Positions 36,574 through 45,271 of a stretch of 57,949 nucleotides of DNA are shown piece by piece. A program made the translations under genes and the position numbers. The notes beneath the pieces are model-generated. The model searched no databases and was not told the origin of the DNA. It was given only the letters and a program-made list of their open reading frames with translations. Numbering within the stretch: the first letter of the stretch is position 1; each line of letters begins with the position of its first letter. The stretch spans positions 1-57,949 of the forward strand of contig QCLX01000007.1 of NCBI GenBank assembly GCA_003214215.1. Direction: 5' to 3'. The DNA comes from Prochlorococcus sp. AG-418-G18. Lineage in GTDB: Bacteria > Cyanobacteriota > Cyanobacteriia > PCC-6307 > Cyanobiaceae.

Positions 36574-37452
36574 TTACATATTAAGAATTGCTTTTACGTA
36601 ATCTTCAACTTGGTTTAAGTACCCTCCTCCAAACATATTGGCGTGATTTAATATGTGATAAAAATTATAAATAATAATTCTTTTTTCAAATCCGTTTTTT
36701 ATAGGAAAAATTCTATGGTATTCTTCATAAAATTCTTTTCTAAAACCTCCAAATAGTTTTGTCATAGCTATATCTACTTCGTTATCTGCCCACCAAGATG
36801 CCGGGTCAAATATAACCCCCTTTCCATTTTTGTCCATTCCTGCATTGCCTGACCATAAATCACCATGAACTAGAGCATTTATTGGTTTGTGATTCAGCAA
36901 TTCTGATTTAATTTTTTCTTTAACTTTATTTATAATTTCTTTATCTAAAATTCTCGATTTAAGACTTAATAATTGAGGTATTATCCTTAAGTTTAAAAAA
37001 CAATCTATCCAATTATCTTCCAAGCCTTTTTTCTGATCTGTTGTTCCGATAAAACCCTCAACTGGAAACCCAAACATCTTGGGGTTAGATTCAGCTGATT
37101 TCAAGTGCAATTCACCTAAACCTTTTCCAAGCTTTTTTTGGTCATAGTTATGCATATCTATCCATTCAATTAAAAGAATCTCTATATTTTTTATATTTTT
37201 ATATGCAATAACTTCAGGAATAACTAAGTTTTCTTGATTAATATATTTTCTCAAATTTTGGAGACAATATTTTTCAAATTCAAGAAATTTTTTGTTTCTA
37301 ATGTTTCTTTTAAGGAATAACTTTTTGTTTGAGAATTCTATTCGCCATGCATTATGAATATCGCCGCCATGTACTTGTTCAATACTTTTTGGATAGGTTT
37401 CACCTAATTCTTCACAAATTTCGTTAATTTCAATAGGAGATAATTTTTGCAT
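36574..37452 (-). CDS. Fructosamine kinase family protein
   Basis: A 292-residue member of the fructosamine/ketosamine-3-kinase family, with the aminoglycoside phosphotransferase fold, that phosphorylates sugars attached to protein lysines and so helps reverse glycation. Motifs are QVHGGDIHNAWRIEF at the N-terminus, LVHGDLWSGNAG (catalytic loop, Brenner-type HGD) and VIFDPASWWADNEVDIAMTKLFGGF (metal-binding DP/DPA motif). ATG 37452 is only 4 bp from the divergent crtD-like ATG. Bacterial members act on ribulosamine or erythrulosamine adducts; the substrate here is inferred. Confidence 0.87.
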   Translation of the reverse strand: MQKLSPIEINEICEELGETYPKSIEQVHGGDIHNAWRIEFSNKKLFLKRNIRNKKFLEFEKYCLQNLRKYINQENLVIPEVIAYKNIKNIEILLIEWIDMHNYDQKKLGKGLGELHLKSAESNPKMFGFPVEGFIGTTDQKKGLEDNWIDCFLNLRIIPQLLSLKSRILDKEIINKVKEKIKSELLNHKPINALVHGDLWSGNAGMDKNGKGVIFDPASWWADNEVDIAMTKLFGGFRKEFYEEYHRIFPIKNGFEKRIIIYNFYHILNHANMFGGGYLNQVEDYVKAILNM

Positions 37453-37456
37453 TTTA

Positions 37457-38962
37457 ATGAAAAAGTCTGAAGTTATTGTTGTAGGCGCCGGTATAGCAGG
37501 ACTAACTTCTGCAGCGATTTTATCAAAACAAGGCTTATCAGTGACTTTAATCGAATCTCATACTCAAGCCGGGGGATGTGCCGGTACTTTTAAAAGAAAG
37601 AATTATACTTTCGATGTTGGCGCAACTCAGGTTGCTGGTTTAGAGAAGGGAGGAATACATTCTAGAATTTTTGATTTTTTAGATATTCCATCTCCAGAAG
37701 CCACAATTTTAGACCCTGCTTGCATTGTTGATTTAAATGATGGTGGAAATCCTATACCTATTTGGTATGAAAAAAGTAAATGGATTGCTGAACGAGAAAT
37801 GCAGTTTCCTGGGAGTCAAAGATTTTGGAAGCTTTGTACCCTAATACATGAAAGTAATTGGATATTTGCTAATAATAATCCAGTATTACCAATAAGTAAT
37901 TTTTGGGATTTTTCTCAACTTCTCAAAGCACTAGTACCTTCAAACCTTGTCACAGGTATCTTACTTAAATCTACTATTTTTGATCTATTGCGGATATGTG
38001 GATTATCCAAGAATGAGCGCTTAATTAAATTCTTAAATCTTCAACTAAAACTTTATTCTCAAGAGGACGTTTATAGTACTGCAGCATTATATGGATCTAC
38101 TGTTCTTCAGATGTGTCAACAGCCACATGGTCTGTGGCATCTTAAAAAATCTATGCAGTCTTTAAGTGAATCATTAGAAAGTTCATTAATTAAAACTGGA
38201 GTTAATTTAATCTTTGGACAAGAAGTTAATTCTATAACTTTTGACGAAGTAAATATGTGTTGGCAACTATCTGCTAATTCGAAAAAAAAATCATTTATTT
38301 ATCAAGCAAAAGATGTGATTTATACCGCACCTCCACAATCTTTGCTCAAGCATTTGAAAGATCCTTTAGAAAGAAAAAAAAATTATAAAAATCGACTTAA
38401 TAATTTGCCTGATCCAAGTGGAGCTGTAGTTTTTTATTCAGCATTAAAAAAGGAACATATTAAAAAAACAATCTCCAATCATTATCAATTTGTTTCAAAA
38501 GAATTTTGTTCGTTATTTGTATCAATTAGTGATGATGGTGATGGAAGAGCGCCAAAAGGTGAGGTTACTTTAATTGCCAGTATCTTTACCAAAACTAAAG
38601 ATTGGTTTGATCTAGATAAACAAACTTACTTAAAGAAAAAAAATGGTTTCATGAAAAAAATATCCCTTGAATTGGAAACTCAATTTGATATTGATCCTGA
38701 AAAATGGCTACATAGAGAATTAGCAACTCCATTGGGCTTTGAAAAATGGACAAAAAGACCTAATGGAATAGTAGGCGGGCTTGGTCAAAATCCAGATATT
38801 TTTGGTTTATTTGGATTATCAAGTAGGACACCTTTTGAAGGTTTATGGTTATGTGGAGATTCGATTTATCCAGGAGAGGGGACTGCAGGTGTTAGTCAGT
38901 CTGCATTAATGGTTTCAAGGCAAATTTTAGCTTCCAAAGGTATAGAAAATTTTAGTTTATAA
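37457..38962 (+). CDS. crtD: CrtD-like carotenoid desaturase / FAD-dependent oxidoreductase
   Basis: 501 residues of the phytoene-desaturase-like FAD family. The N-terminal dinucleotide fold is VIVVGAGIAGLTSAAILSKQG, followed by ESHTQAGGCAGTFKRKNYTFDVGATQVAG. The C-terminal FAD motif is LFGLSSRTPFEGLWLCGDSIYPGEGTAGVSQSALM. The family includes CrtD (C-3',4' desaturase), CrtH isomerase and CrtO; overall features favour the cyanobacterial CrtD group, but the reaction cannot be fixed by eye. The start is tightly constrained by the Rossmann motif. Its 3' end overlaps convergent tyrA by 11 bp. Confidence 0.8.
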   Translation: MKKSEVIVVGAGIAGLTSAAILSKQGLSVTLIESHTQAGGCAGTFKRKNYTFDVGATQVAGLEKGGIHSRIFDFLDIPSPEATILDPACIVDLNDGGNPIPIWYEKSKWIAEREMQFPGSQRFWKLCTLIHESNWIFANNNPVLPISNFWDFSQLLKALVPSNLVTGILLKSTIFDLLRICGLSKNERLIKFLNLQLKLYSQEDVYSTAALYGSTVLQMCQQPHGLWHLKKSMQSLSESLESSLIKTGVNLIFGQEVNSITFDEVNMCWQLSANSKKKSFIYQAKDVIYTAPPQSLLKHLKDPLERKKNYKNRLNNLPDPSGAVVFYSALKKEHIKKTISNHYQFVSKEFCSLFVSISDDGDGRAPKGEVTLIASIFTKTKDWFDLDKQTYLKKKNGFMKKISLELETQFDIDPEKWLHRELATPLGFEKWTKRPNGIVGGLGQNPDIFGLFGLSSRTPFEGLWLCGDSIYPGEGTAGVSQSALMVSRQILASKGIENFSL

Positions 38963-39791
38963 AATTTTGTCTGTTTTCTTTTGCTTCAGCAAGTTTTTTA
39001 GAAAGTAAATCCCAATTTTTTTCTTTAATAAGAGATTCCAGTATATTCAGCTTATTTTTAAAATTATTTATGGAATTTAAAACATTAATCTGATTATTAA
39101 TAGCTAAATCTAGGCCTAGTTGTTCATTGCCTCCGCCAACTCTCGAAGTGTCAGCAAATCCTGTAGCAGCTAATTTTTGCGAGAGATCTAATAAAGATTG
39201 ATTATTTTTTGTTTGCGCAGTTTCTATGAGGGCAGAAGCTAAAAATATAGGCAAATGAGAAATTAGAGATACTGCTTCATCATGCTCTTTTGGCGAAGCT
39301 TGGCAAATTTCACAATCCATTGATTTTATGAGCTCGGAAATAGTTCTGAATGAATTTAAATCACTATTTTGTGTTGGGGTAATAATCCATTTTGCATTTT
39401 TAAAAAGACCTTCAAAACCTGAATCAACTCCTTTTTTTTCTGTGCCTGCCATTGGATGAGATCCAATAAATAGAGGATGTGAATTTTCCCATGTATTTAC
39501 AATTGGTTCTTTTACAGACCCTACATCAGTTAGTATTGTTTCCTGAGGTATTGATGCTACTAATTGTTGCGACGGACTGATCAAATCTTTGATAGGTAAT
39601 GCCAAAATTATTAGCTCACATTTTTTTAATAAGCTCAGATCACAGCTAACAAAATTTGCAAGTTTTTTATCCTTAGCTTTTTTTTCATTAAATTCATTAT
39701 TTGCTATTCCATAAATTGTATGATTGAGACTTTGGAGTTTTAATCCTAAAGAACCACCAATTAATCCTAATCCTACTATTCCAATTTTCAT
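38952..39791 (-). CDS. tyrA: Prephenate/arogenate dehydrogenase
   Basis: Oxidative decarboxylation of arogenate (usual in cyanobacteria) or prephenate toward tyrosine. The 279 residues open with GIVGLGLIGGSLGLKL (nucleotide-binding fold) and contain LALPIKD, LTDVGSVKEPIV, FIGSHPMAGTEKKGVDSGFEGLF and DEAVSLISHLPIFLASAL, the family signatures in order. The length equals a stand-alone TyrA with no fused chorismate mutase. Substrate preference (NADP, arogenate) is from knowledge of cyanobacterial homologues. It overlaps the crtD-like gene tail-to-tail by 11 bp. Confidence 0.93.
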   Translation of the reverse strand: MKIGIVGLGLIGGSLGLKLQSLNHTIYGIANNEFNEKKAKDKKLANFVSCDLSLLKKCELIILALPIKDLISPSQQLVASIPQETILTDVGSVKEPIVNTWENSHPLFIGSHPMAGTEKKGVDSGFEGLFKNAKWIITPTQNSDLNSFRTISELIKSMDCEICQASPKEHDEAVSLISHLPIFLASALIETAQTKNNQSLLDLSQKLAATGFADTSRVGGGNEQLGLDLAINNQINVLNSINNFKNKLNILESLIKEKNWDLLSKKLAEAKENRQNFIN

Positions 39792-39886
39792 AAATTAATT
39801 AATTCAAGCCCCTCTTATATTGATACCAATTTTTTGTATATTAGGTTCATAAATTATGCATGTTTTTGAAATTAAATTAATTATAA

Positions 39887-41335
39887 ATGCTTGAAATTTT
39901 AAGTCATCAATATTTGAAAAATTTTTTGAGAGATCAAAGTATTAATTGGGAGCACATATATTCTTTTGGGAGGATAGTTTCCAAATGTATTGAAAATGAT
40001 TCTACCTATCTAATAAATTCAGAAATTTTCTCTAGCTATGATTGGTTACCTCCAATTTTGATTTCTTTATTTTTAAAGGAAGAGGATTCAACTTTTATTT
40101 TATCTAAAGAAAAAATCCAATTTATAAGCCAATTTCAGATTGATTCATTGAAAAATCTAGGTTTTAATTTTATTTTGAAAAATGATCAATTTATTTTTGC
40201 AAATCATCATGTTCACTTGATAACTATCCAAAATTTTCTTGATGATCCCAATTGTCGTAATCTTAGAAATCATCGAATAGTTTATTCAGGAATTGAGGAT
40301 ATAAAACAGGATTTAAAAAATCATTTTAGGATTTCTTTACTTAAAAAGGATTGGACAAAAGATTTTAAAGAATTTGAATTAATCAATCAAAAATTTATAA
40401 AAGTATATGATTCGTTGAATAAAAAGTTCTTCTTGAGAAAGGTCTTAGGAAATAGTTATATCAACTTAGATGAAAAAGAAATTAGTTTCTTGTCAAACTT
40501 TTTTCATGAAAATTCTTTTTTTTCTGATAAATTTTTAAGCGTCAACAAAGCATTATCTCAAGGTTGGGCATGCTGGGTAAAGTTAAACGATATAAATTTA
40601 GATTGGAATTTATATTTACAGCCAATAGATGAACTTTTTCAAATTAAGGAATTTTTTTCAAATAATAAATTTGTTTTTTTATCAGCATTGAGAAAAGATA
40701 ATTTTTTCCAAATGTATCTTAAAAAGCATAGTTTAGATATTGACTTGGTTATTAATTTTAAGAGTAATTTTGAAGAGAAAAAGATTTCTTTATATATACC
40801 CTCTAAACAGTTGCTTCCTAATAATCCTCTTTTTACCAATTCAATCTTGGACAAATGCAAAAAGTTAATACTTTTTAGAAAGGGTTTAACTTTAGTGTTG
40901 TCTGATGATATTGATTTAAAAACTAATCTTGCTACAGAATTGGCTTCTACTTACGGGAAGAGAGTATTGCTAGAGACAATTCCCTCAGGTAGAAATGAAA
41001 TTCTTTGCTCTAGTTTTGACTGGTGGATTATGAATTCTTTTTTAATTCAAATTCCAGAACAAATTGTCATTCCTTTACTTCCGATTCCGAATATGTCAGA
41101 ACCCATTAATGTAATTACTGTCTCCCATAAAAAGAAGCTTTCTCAAGATTGGTTTAGAGACTTCTTTCTTCCGCAAGCTAGAATTAAACTTGAAAGATCT
41201 ATTTCTCCTTTAAGAAGAAATTCAGGTAAGTTAATAATCCTAGATGGAAGAGCAACTAAAAGAAACTGGGGAAGATTACTTTTGCAAAACATTCAACCCT
41301 CAAAACAAATTAACTATATGCTACCTTTTGATTAG
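39887..41335 (+). CDS. Degenerate DinG-like helicase family protein
   Basis: 482 residues. The C-terminal part reads FFLPQARIKLERSISPLRRNSGKLIILDGR followed by KRNWGRLLLQNIQP, which aligns in style with the last motifs of DinG/XPD-type helicases (LPQA...LKQG.GRLIR...G.v.ilD.R...YG). However, no GxGKT/S Walker A, no DEAH box and no four-Cys Fe-S cluster are visible in the N-terminal part, and the QGxGR arginine region has become SPLRRNSGK. I infer a helicase relative that has lost ATPase function but is still translated full length. It may now have a structural role. Upstream, 95 bp separate it from divergent tyrA. Confidence 0.55.
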   Translation: MLEILSHQYLKNFLRDQSINWEHIYSFGRIVSKCIENDSTYLINSEIFSSYDWLPPILISLFLKEEDSTFILSKEKIQFISQFQIDSLKNLGFNFILKNDQFIFANHHVHLITIQNFLDDPNCRNLRNHRIVYSGIEDIKQDLKNHFRISLLKKDWTKDFKEFELINQKFIKVYDSLNKKFFLRKVLGNSYINLDEKEISFLSNFFHENSFFSDKFLSVNKALSQGWACWVKLNDINLDWNLYLQPIDELFQIKEFFSNNKFVFLSALRKDNFFQMYLKKHSLDIDLVINFKSNFEEKKISLYIPSKQLLPNNPLFTNSILDKCKKLILFRKGLTLVLSDDIDLKTNLATELASTYGKRVLLETIPSGRNEILCSSFDWWIMNSFLIQIPEQIVIPLLPIPNMSEPINVITVSHKKKLSQDWFRDFFLPQARIKLERSISPLRRNSGKLIILDGRATKRNWGRLLLQNIQPSKQINYMLPFD

Positions 41336-41364
41336 GTTATGATTTTGTAAATAACTAAAGAAAT

Positions 41365-41610
41365 ATGGGAGAAGCAAAAAGACGCAAAACACTTGGTTTA
41401 CCTCCAAAAAAAAATAATACTAAAACTAAAATTGATGAGTCTCCAAGATTATTTGAATGGCTTCCCTTTACAATCAATCAAAGAGATAACCTAATTAAAT
41501 TAAGTATTAAGGCCAGTTGGTTTGGAATCGGAGGGTTAGTAATCTTATGGATTGTAGTGAGATTTATAGGCCCTGCTGCTGGGTGGTGGACTTTAGCTGA
41601 TTCTTTATAA
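41365..41610 (+). CDS. DUF2839 small membrane protein
   Basis: 81 residues that fit the cyanobacterial DUF2839 family: MGEAKRRKTLGLPP at the basic N-terminus, a polar linker, then one membrane segment (about 53-70, FGIGGLVILWIVVRFIG) and the short tail PAAGWWTLADSL. The function is unknown. The start MGEAKRR is a strong family landmark. It follows the DinG-like gene by 29 bp on the same strand and ends 2 bp from the convergent recA stop, so no room exists for a separate terminator. Confidence 0.82.
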   Translation: MGEAKRRKTLGLPPKKNNTKTKIDESPRLFEWLPFTINQRDNLIKLSIKASWFGIGGLVILWIVVRFIGPAAGWWTLADSL

Positions 41611-41612
41611 AT

Positions 41613-42710
41613 CTAAGCTACTGTTTTTATATCATTAACAGCGATTGTATTAGCAGGATTGCTATTTAATGCTTTCATTGAATTAGAACTGACTTCAGTC
41701 CCTTCTGTTAATTTCTCTTTAACCATAGATTCTACTTTATTCCTGATTTCTAAGTTTTGATCAAGCCAAATAATTGTATTATCTCTTCCTTGTCCAATAT
41801 TTTCTCCTTCATAACTATACCAAGCACCTCTCCTTATGATGATATTAGTCTCTTCTGCTAAATCTAATAAGCATCCTGTTGTACTAATACCTTTCCCAAA
41901 GAGAATATCAAATTCTGCAATTCTAAATGGTGGTGCAACTTTGTTTTTTGCTACTTTCACTTTTGCTCTTATGCCATATTCCTCAGTACCTCTTTTAAGA
42001 GTTTGAATTCTTCTGATATCAAGTCTTACTGAGGCATAAAATTTTAATGCATTACCTCCTGTGGTTGTTTCTGGATTGCCGTATGTAACGCCAATTTTTA
42101 GGCGTAATTGATTCAGGAATATTACCGTACATCCAGATTTGCCAATATTTCCTGTTATTTTCCTCATTGCTTGGCTCATTAGCCTTGCTTGGCTTCCAAT
42201 TACGTGATCTCCCATCTCTCCTTCTATCTCGGCTCTTGGGGTTAGTGCTGCGACCGAGTCAACAACTACAAGATCTACCGCACTCGATCTTATAAGTTGG
42301 TCAACTATTTCTAGAGCCATTTCACCAGTATCTGGCTGTGAAACTAACAAATTTTCAACATCAACACCTAAAGAGGCCGCATAAACCGGATCGAGTGCAT
42401 GCTCAGCATCTACAAATGCAGCTACTCCTCCATTTTTTTGGACTTCCGCAATCGCGTGAAGCGTTAATGTAGTTTTTCCTGAACTTTCTGGTCCGTAAAC
42501 TTCTACTACTCTTCCTTTTGGATAGCCTCCTCCTAATGCTAAATCTAAGGTGAGCGCTCCAGTAGATATTGTTTCTACTTTCATTCTTGAGGCATCACCA
42601 AGTCTCATTATTGAACCTCGTCCAAAATTTCTTTCTATTTGACCTAAGACAAGACTTAATGCCTTGTCTTTTTCTTTTGATTCAGTTTTTTTCTTTTCTT
42701 CAAGGCTCAT
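41613..42710 (-). CDS. recA: RecA recombinase
   Basis: The strand-exchange ATPase central to homologous recombination and SOS induction. The 365 residues include [29 protein letters not shown] (Walker A), [34 protein letters not shown] (Walker B), [27 protein letters not shown] (loop L2 region) and [16 protein letters not shown] 42710 is followed by an acidic/basic variable tail as usual. A perfect cyanobacterial LexA box lies 85 bp upstream and overlaps a TACTAT -10 candidate. The gene converges with DUF2839 at 2 bp. Confidence 0.97.
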   Translation of the reverse strand: MSLEEKKKTESKEKDKALSLVLGQIERNFGRGSIMRLGDASRMKVETISTGALTLDLALGGGYPKGRVVEVYGPESSGKTTLTLHAIAEVQKNGGVAAFVDAEHALDPVYAASLGVDVENLLVSQPDTGEMALEIVDQLIRSSAVDLVVVDSVAALTPRAEIEGEMGDHVIGSQARLMSQAMRKITGNIGKSGCTVIFLNQLRLKIGVTYGNPETTTGGNALKFYASVRLDIRRIQTLKRGTEEYGIRAKVKVAKNKVAPPFRIAEFDILFGKGISTTGCLLDLAEETNIIIRRGAWYSYEGENIGQGRDNTIIWLDQNLEIRNKVESMVKEKLTEGTEVSSNSMKALNSNPANTIAVNDIKTVA

Positions 42711-42794
42711 TGTTTGATTTATCAGTTAAAGTTCTTGTAATTATTCTAAATTTGGAAATTTTTATTTAAACCAAACTTCATAAATACAAACTAT

Positions 42795-42808
42795 AGTACA
42801 TCTGTACT
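42795..42808 (-). promoter_or_regulatory. LexA-type SOS box upstream of recA
   Basis: AGTACATCTGTACT fits the cyanobacterial LexA consensus RGTACNNNDGTWCB at every fixed position and is nearly palindromic. It lies 85 bp before the recA ATG on the minus strand and 14 bp beyond the HAD gene stop. A TACTAT hexamer (42793-42798, minus strand) could be a -10 that overlaps the box, which fits repression by blocking RNA polymerase. The consensus is from established work on cyanobacterial LexA; control here is inferred. Confidence 0.75.
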
Positions 42809-42822
42809 CTAGCTGATTATCT

Positions 42823-43602
42823 TTAAATTGCAACTAATTTTCCAAGGTTTCCTAATTTTAATAATTTGATTTCATTACTTAACTTATTTTTATCTGATTC
42901 TTTCAAATATCCCCAATCAGCTAGGAAGCATGGAATGTGAGAAGTTTCTGAATTTTGTTTAATATCGATTAGAGTTTTTTTTCTATCTTCTATAAAGCCT
43001 AAAATTTCATAATTTTGTGTAAGTTTTTCAGCTATTTTGATTTTTGTTCCTGATTCATAACCAAAAATAAATTCTGGAAAAATATTTAATTGTTTAAGAA
43101 TTTTTTCTGCAAATATTTTACCTTTAGTTGTTATAACTCCAGTTTTTATTCCTCTATTGCTTAATTCTTTCATGAAATTTATAATTTCAAAAAAAGGTTT
43201 ATGTAAATTTACCCACGATTTAAAATCTTTATCAATTTGGTACTTGCGAGACTTATCTAACATTTTTTGTATATCTTCTGCTATCCAGGAATTTTCATTT
43301 AATATCCTCTGGCAATTTTGATGATAATTATTAATGAAATTATCTTTATTATCATTTTTTAATGGATTTTCTGTTTTTATAATTTCGTGAACAATTAGAA
43401 TCATTTCCCAACCATATTTAACCCAAGGCCTAATTTCTTTGAAAGAATTTGGTACTCCTTGATAAAGTTTTTGATCAATAGTGATGTTGGGTGAATTTAA
43501 ATATCTTTCACAGGCCAGCAAGGAGCTATGCCAATATTCTTGCATTCCATCAACTATTACTCCGTCAAAATCAAATAGAAAAATTTTTTGAGAAGACACC
43601 AA
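42823..43602 (-). CDS. HAD-superfamily phosphatase (phosphoglycolate-phosphatase-like)
   Basis: A 259-residue HAD hydrolase. Motif I is FLFDFDGVIVDGMQEYW (nucleophile and acid Asp), motif II GVITTKGK (Thr), motif III lysine is in GTKIKIAEK, and motif IV is FIEDRKKTLIDIK. A helical cap (about 20-135) lies between motifs I and II, as in subfamily I phosphatases. The substrate is not predictable. The first codons are TTG then GTG (43602, 43599), with no ATG, so it has a weak start. It follows tRNA-Gln by 13 bp on the same strand and may be co-transcribed with it. Confidence 0.85.
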   Translation of the reverse strand: MVSSQKIFLFDFDGVIVDGMQEYWHSSLLACERYLNSPNITIDQKLYQGVPNSFKEIRPWVKYGWEMILIVHEIIKTENPLKNDNKDNFINNYHQNCQRILNENSWIAEDIQKMLDKSRKYQIDKDFKSWVNLHKPFFEIINFMKELSNRGIKTGVITTKGKIFAEKILKQLNIFPEFIFGYESGTKIKIAEKLTQNYEILGFIEDRKKTLIDIKQNSETSHIPCFLADWGYLKESDKNKLSNEIKLLKLGNLGKLVAI

Positions 43603-43615
43603 TTGAATATTAGAA

Positions 43616-43687
43616 CTGGGCCGCTAGGATTCGAACCTAGGAATGTCGAGACCAAAACCCGATGCCTTACCACTTGGCGACGGCCCA
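43616..43687 (-). tRNA. trnQ: tRNA-Gln (UUG)
   Basis: 72 bases on the minus strand fold as a cloverleaf. The acceptor TGGGCCG pairs with CGGCCCA, the T arm is CTAGG-TTCGAAT-CCTAG, and the anticodon loop TTTTGGT gives TTG for glutamine codons CAA and CAG. The weak U1-A72 pair and G73 are normal for tRNA-Gln. CCA is not encoded. It lies between ldpA and the HAD gene, all on the minus strand, so processing from a longer transcript is likely. Confidence 0.96.
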
Positions 43688-43781
43688 TTGATTTTCCATT
43701 TTAATACATGAAAAGATTTTTTTCTATCCAAAAAATACAAAGTTTTTATAAACATGGCGCTAGTTTTGAAAAATAAAAATA

Positions 43782-44789
43782 TTATTTGAATGAGCTCGAT
43801 TTCCATGGCTCTAGAAATTTCTTAGCTTTTTTTATCGCTAAAGCCATTCTTTCAGGATACTCATAGAGTTTTTTGTTATTTTTGTGAGCAAATTCAATAA
43901 GGGGCTGCATAATTTTTCTTGCAGCACTTCCAAATGCTATGCCGTCTGGGAGATTGTTTGAATTCAAAAATTCATGAGTTTTTTCATTTGTTCCTCCTGC
44001 CAATTGAATTAATCCAGGTGGAAGATCTGAACCGATTTTTTCAAACAACTTAACTGCATCTCTACTTGTTGAAGGAGCAAGATCTCCAGACATTGGCCTT
44101 CCATCTAGCTGCCAAATAAGGGGAATATCAAGTTTTTTAAGAATTTCATATCTTTCCCAAAGAGCTTTCAAAAGATCTTCTGGCTCTTGTGATTTTTTGA
44201 AAGATTGATTTAATCCACAACTGATAGATATCTTGTCTAGTTTCATTCCAGAACTTTTAAGGATACTGACAACTTTTGCGAAAGAATCTAGGCGATTGAT
44301 TTCTGTATGAATTTCTACTGCATTAGGCTTTATTTTCTGAAGTGTTGATCCTAAATCATCTTTTGACAAATTATATTCATATTCACTAATTAGATTTAGG
44401 GGACAGCTATTCAAACATCTTCCACATCCATAACATTTACTCTTTTTGATCCCATAATTATCAATTGCAAAGGTGGGGCATACTTTTTCGCACGGTCTTG
44501 GACAATTAGGGGGACATTTCAATGGATCAAATTTTGCTTTACGAAAGTGGATATCATTTCCATCACTAATGCTTATCATTAATCCAGGGGAGTTTTTAAA
44601 GACTTTTTTTGCCCACTCGATTCCTTTTTTTGCTGCGTGGACTATAGATTCTTCTGCGGCAACATCTATGTAGTCGACACCAGCAGCAGTATAAATTGCA
44701 CATAAATCTTCTATGGCAACAATATCTTCATTACTGGCACCACAAATTAATTTAATCCATTTATCTTTTTTATTCTTAGTTGTAATCAA
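43782..44789 (-). CDS. ldpA: LdpA-like iron-sulfur protein (light-dependent period modulator)
   Basis: 335 residues. In Synechococcus elongatus LdpA binds Fe-S clusters, senses redox and tunes the circadian period. Two cluster motifs are seen: CPPNCPRPCEKVCP (about 88-101) and CYGCGRCLNSCP (about 119-130), the second a standard 4Fe-4S set. The N-terminus LICGASNEDIVAIEDLCAIYTAAGVDYIDVAAEES and the C-terminal GLIQLAGGTNEKTHEF match the family. ndhN ends 5 bp upstream on the same strand, so the two form an operon. Prochlorococcus is known to lack kaiA, so its role in this lineage may be redox sensing without a full oscillator. Confidence 0.88.
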   Translation of the reverse strand: MITTKNKKDKWIKLICGASNEDIVAIEDLCAIYTAAGVDYIDVAAEESIVHAAKKGIEWAKKVFKNSPGLMISISDGNDIHFRKAKFDPLKCPPNCPRPCEKVCPTFAIDNYGIKKSKCYGCGRCLNSCPLNLISEYEYNLSKDDLGSTLQKIKPNAVEIHTEINRLDSFAKVVSILKSSGMKLDKISISCGLNQSFKKSQEPEDLLKALWERYEILKKLDIPLIWQLDGRPMSGDLAPSTSRDAVKLFEKIGSDLPPGLIQLAGGTNEKTHEFLNSNNLPDGIAFGSAARKIMQPLIEFAHKNNKKLYEYPERMALAIKKAKKFLEPWKSSSFK

Positions 44790-44794
44790 ACAAT

Positions 44795-45271
44795 TTAGCT
44801 TTCAAATTCATTTAAAATATAATTACTTAACGGCTTCCATTCAAGTTTTCTTGAACCACCCATTTCAACAACTATCTTTAGTTTATTATCGTTAGTGCAA
44901 ATCTCTATTAGGCTTTCTAATTCAGATTGAGACAGTACTTGACCTTCTAATAACCAAAGTAATTTATTTTTATCATTTTCATTAAATAACTCAGAAGCTT
45001 GTGGGATAACTTGTTGAACTTCCCCGAGTGCTCCATTTCTTCCTACGCTTTGATGACCAAGGTGCGGTGGTCTTACGCCATGCAATTTGAGCAAAAAGAC
45101 TTCTGGATCTCCAAGCCCTCTTGCTGAGGTTATAAAAGTTTTAAAGCCCTTGGCCCTCATTCTCCTCAAAAGACGAGTTTCATAACCACCTTCAAGAGGA
45201 GCAAATATTGCAAGACATTTGTTAATTTTTAAATCGTTATGAAACTTTTTCCCTGTGAGAAGTAATGGCAT
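44795..45271 (-). CDS. ndhN: NAD(P)H-quinone oxidoreductase subunit N
   Basis: A cyanobacterial/plastid-specific peripheral subunit of NDH-1 involved in cyclic electron flow and respiration. The 158 residues show [80 protein letters not shown] and [15 protein letters not shown], the NdhN signature. ATG 45271 fits. It diverges from the ribosomal cluster across 280 bp and precedes ldpA with a 5 bp gap. Confidence 0.95.
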   Translation of the reverse strand: MPLLLTGKKFHNDLKINKCLAIFAPLEGGYETRLLRRMRAKGFKTFITSARGLGDPEVFLLKLHGVRPPHLGHQSVGRNGALGEVQQVIPQASELFNENDKNKLLWLLEGQVLSQSELESLIEICTNDNKLKIVVEMGGSRKLEWKPLSNYILNEFES

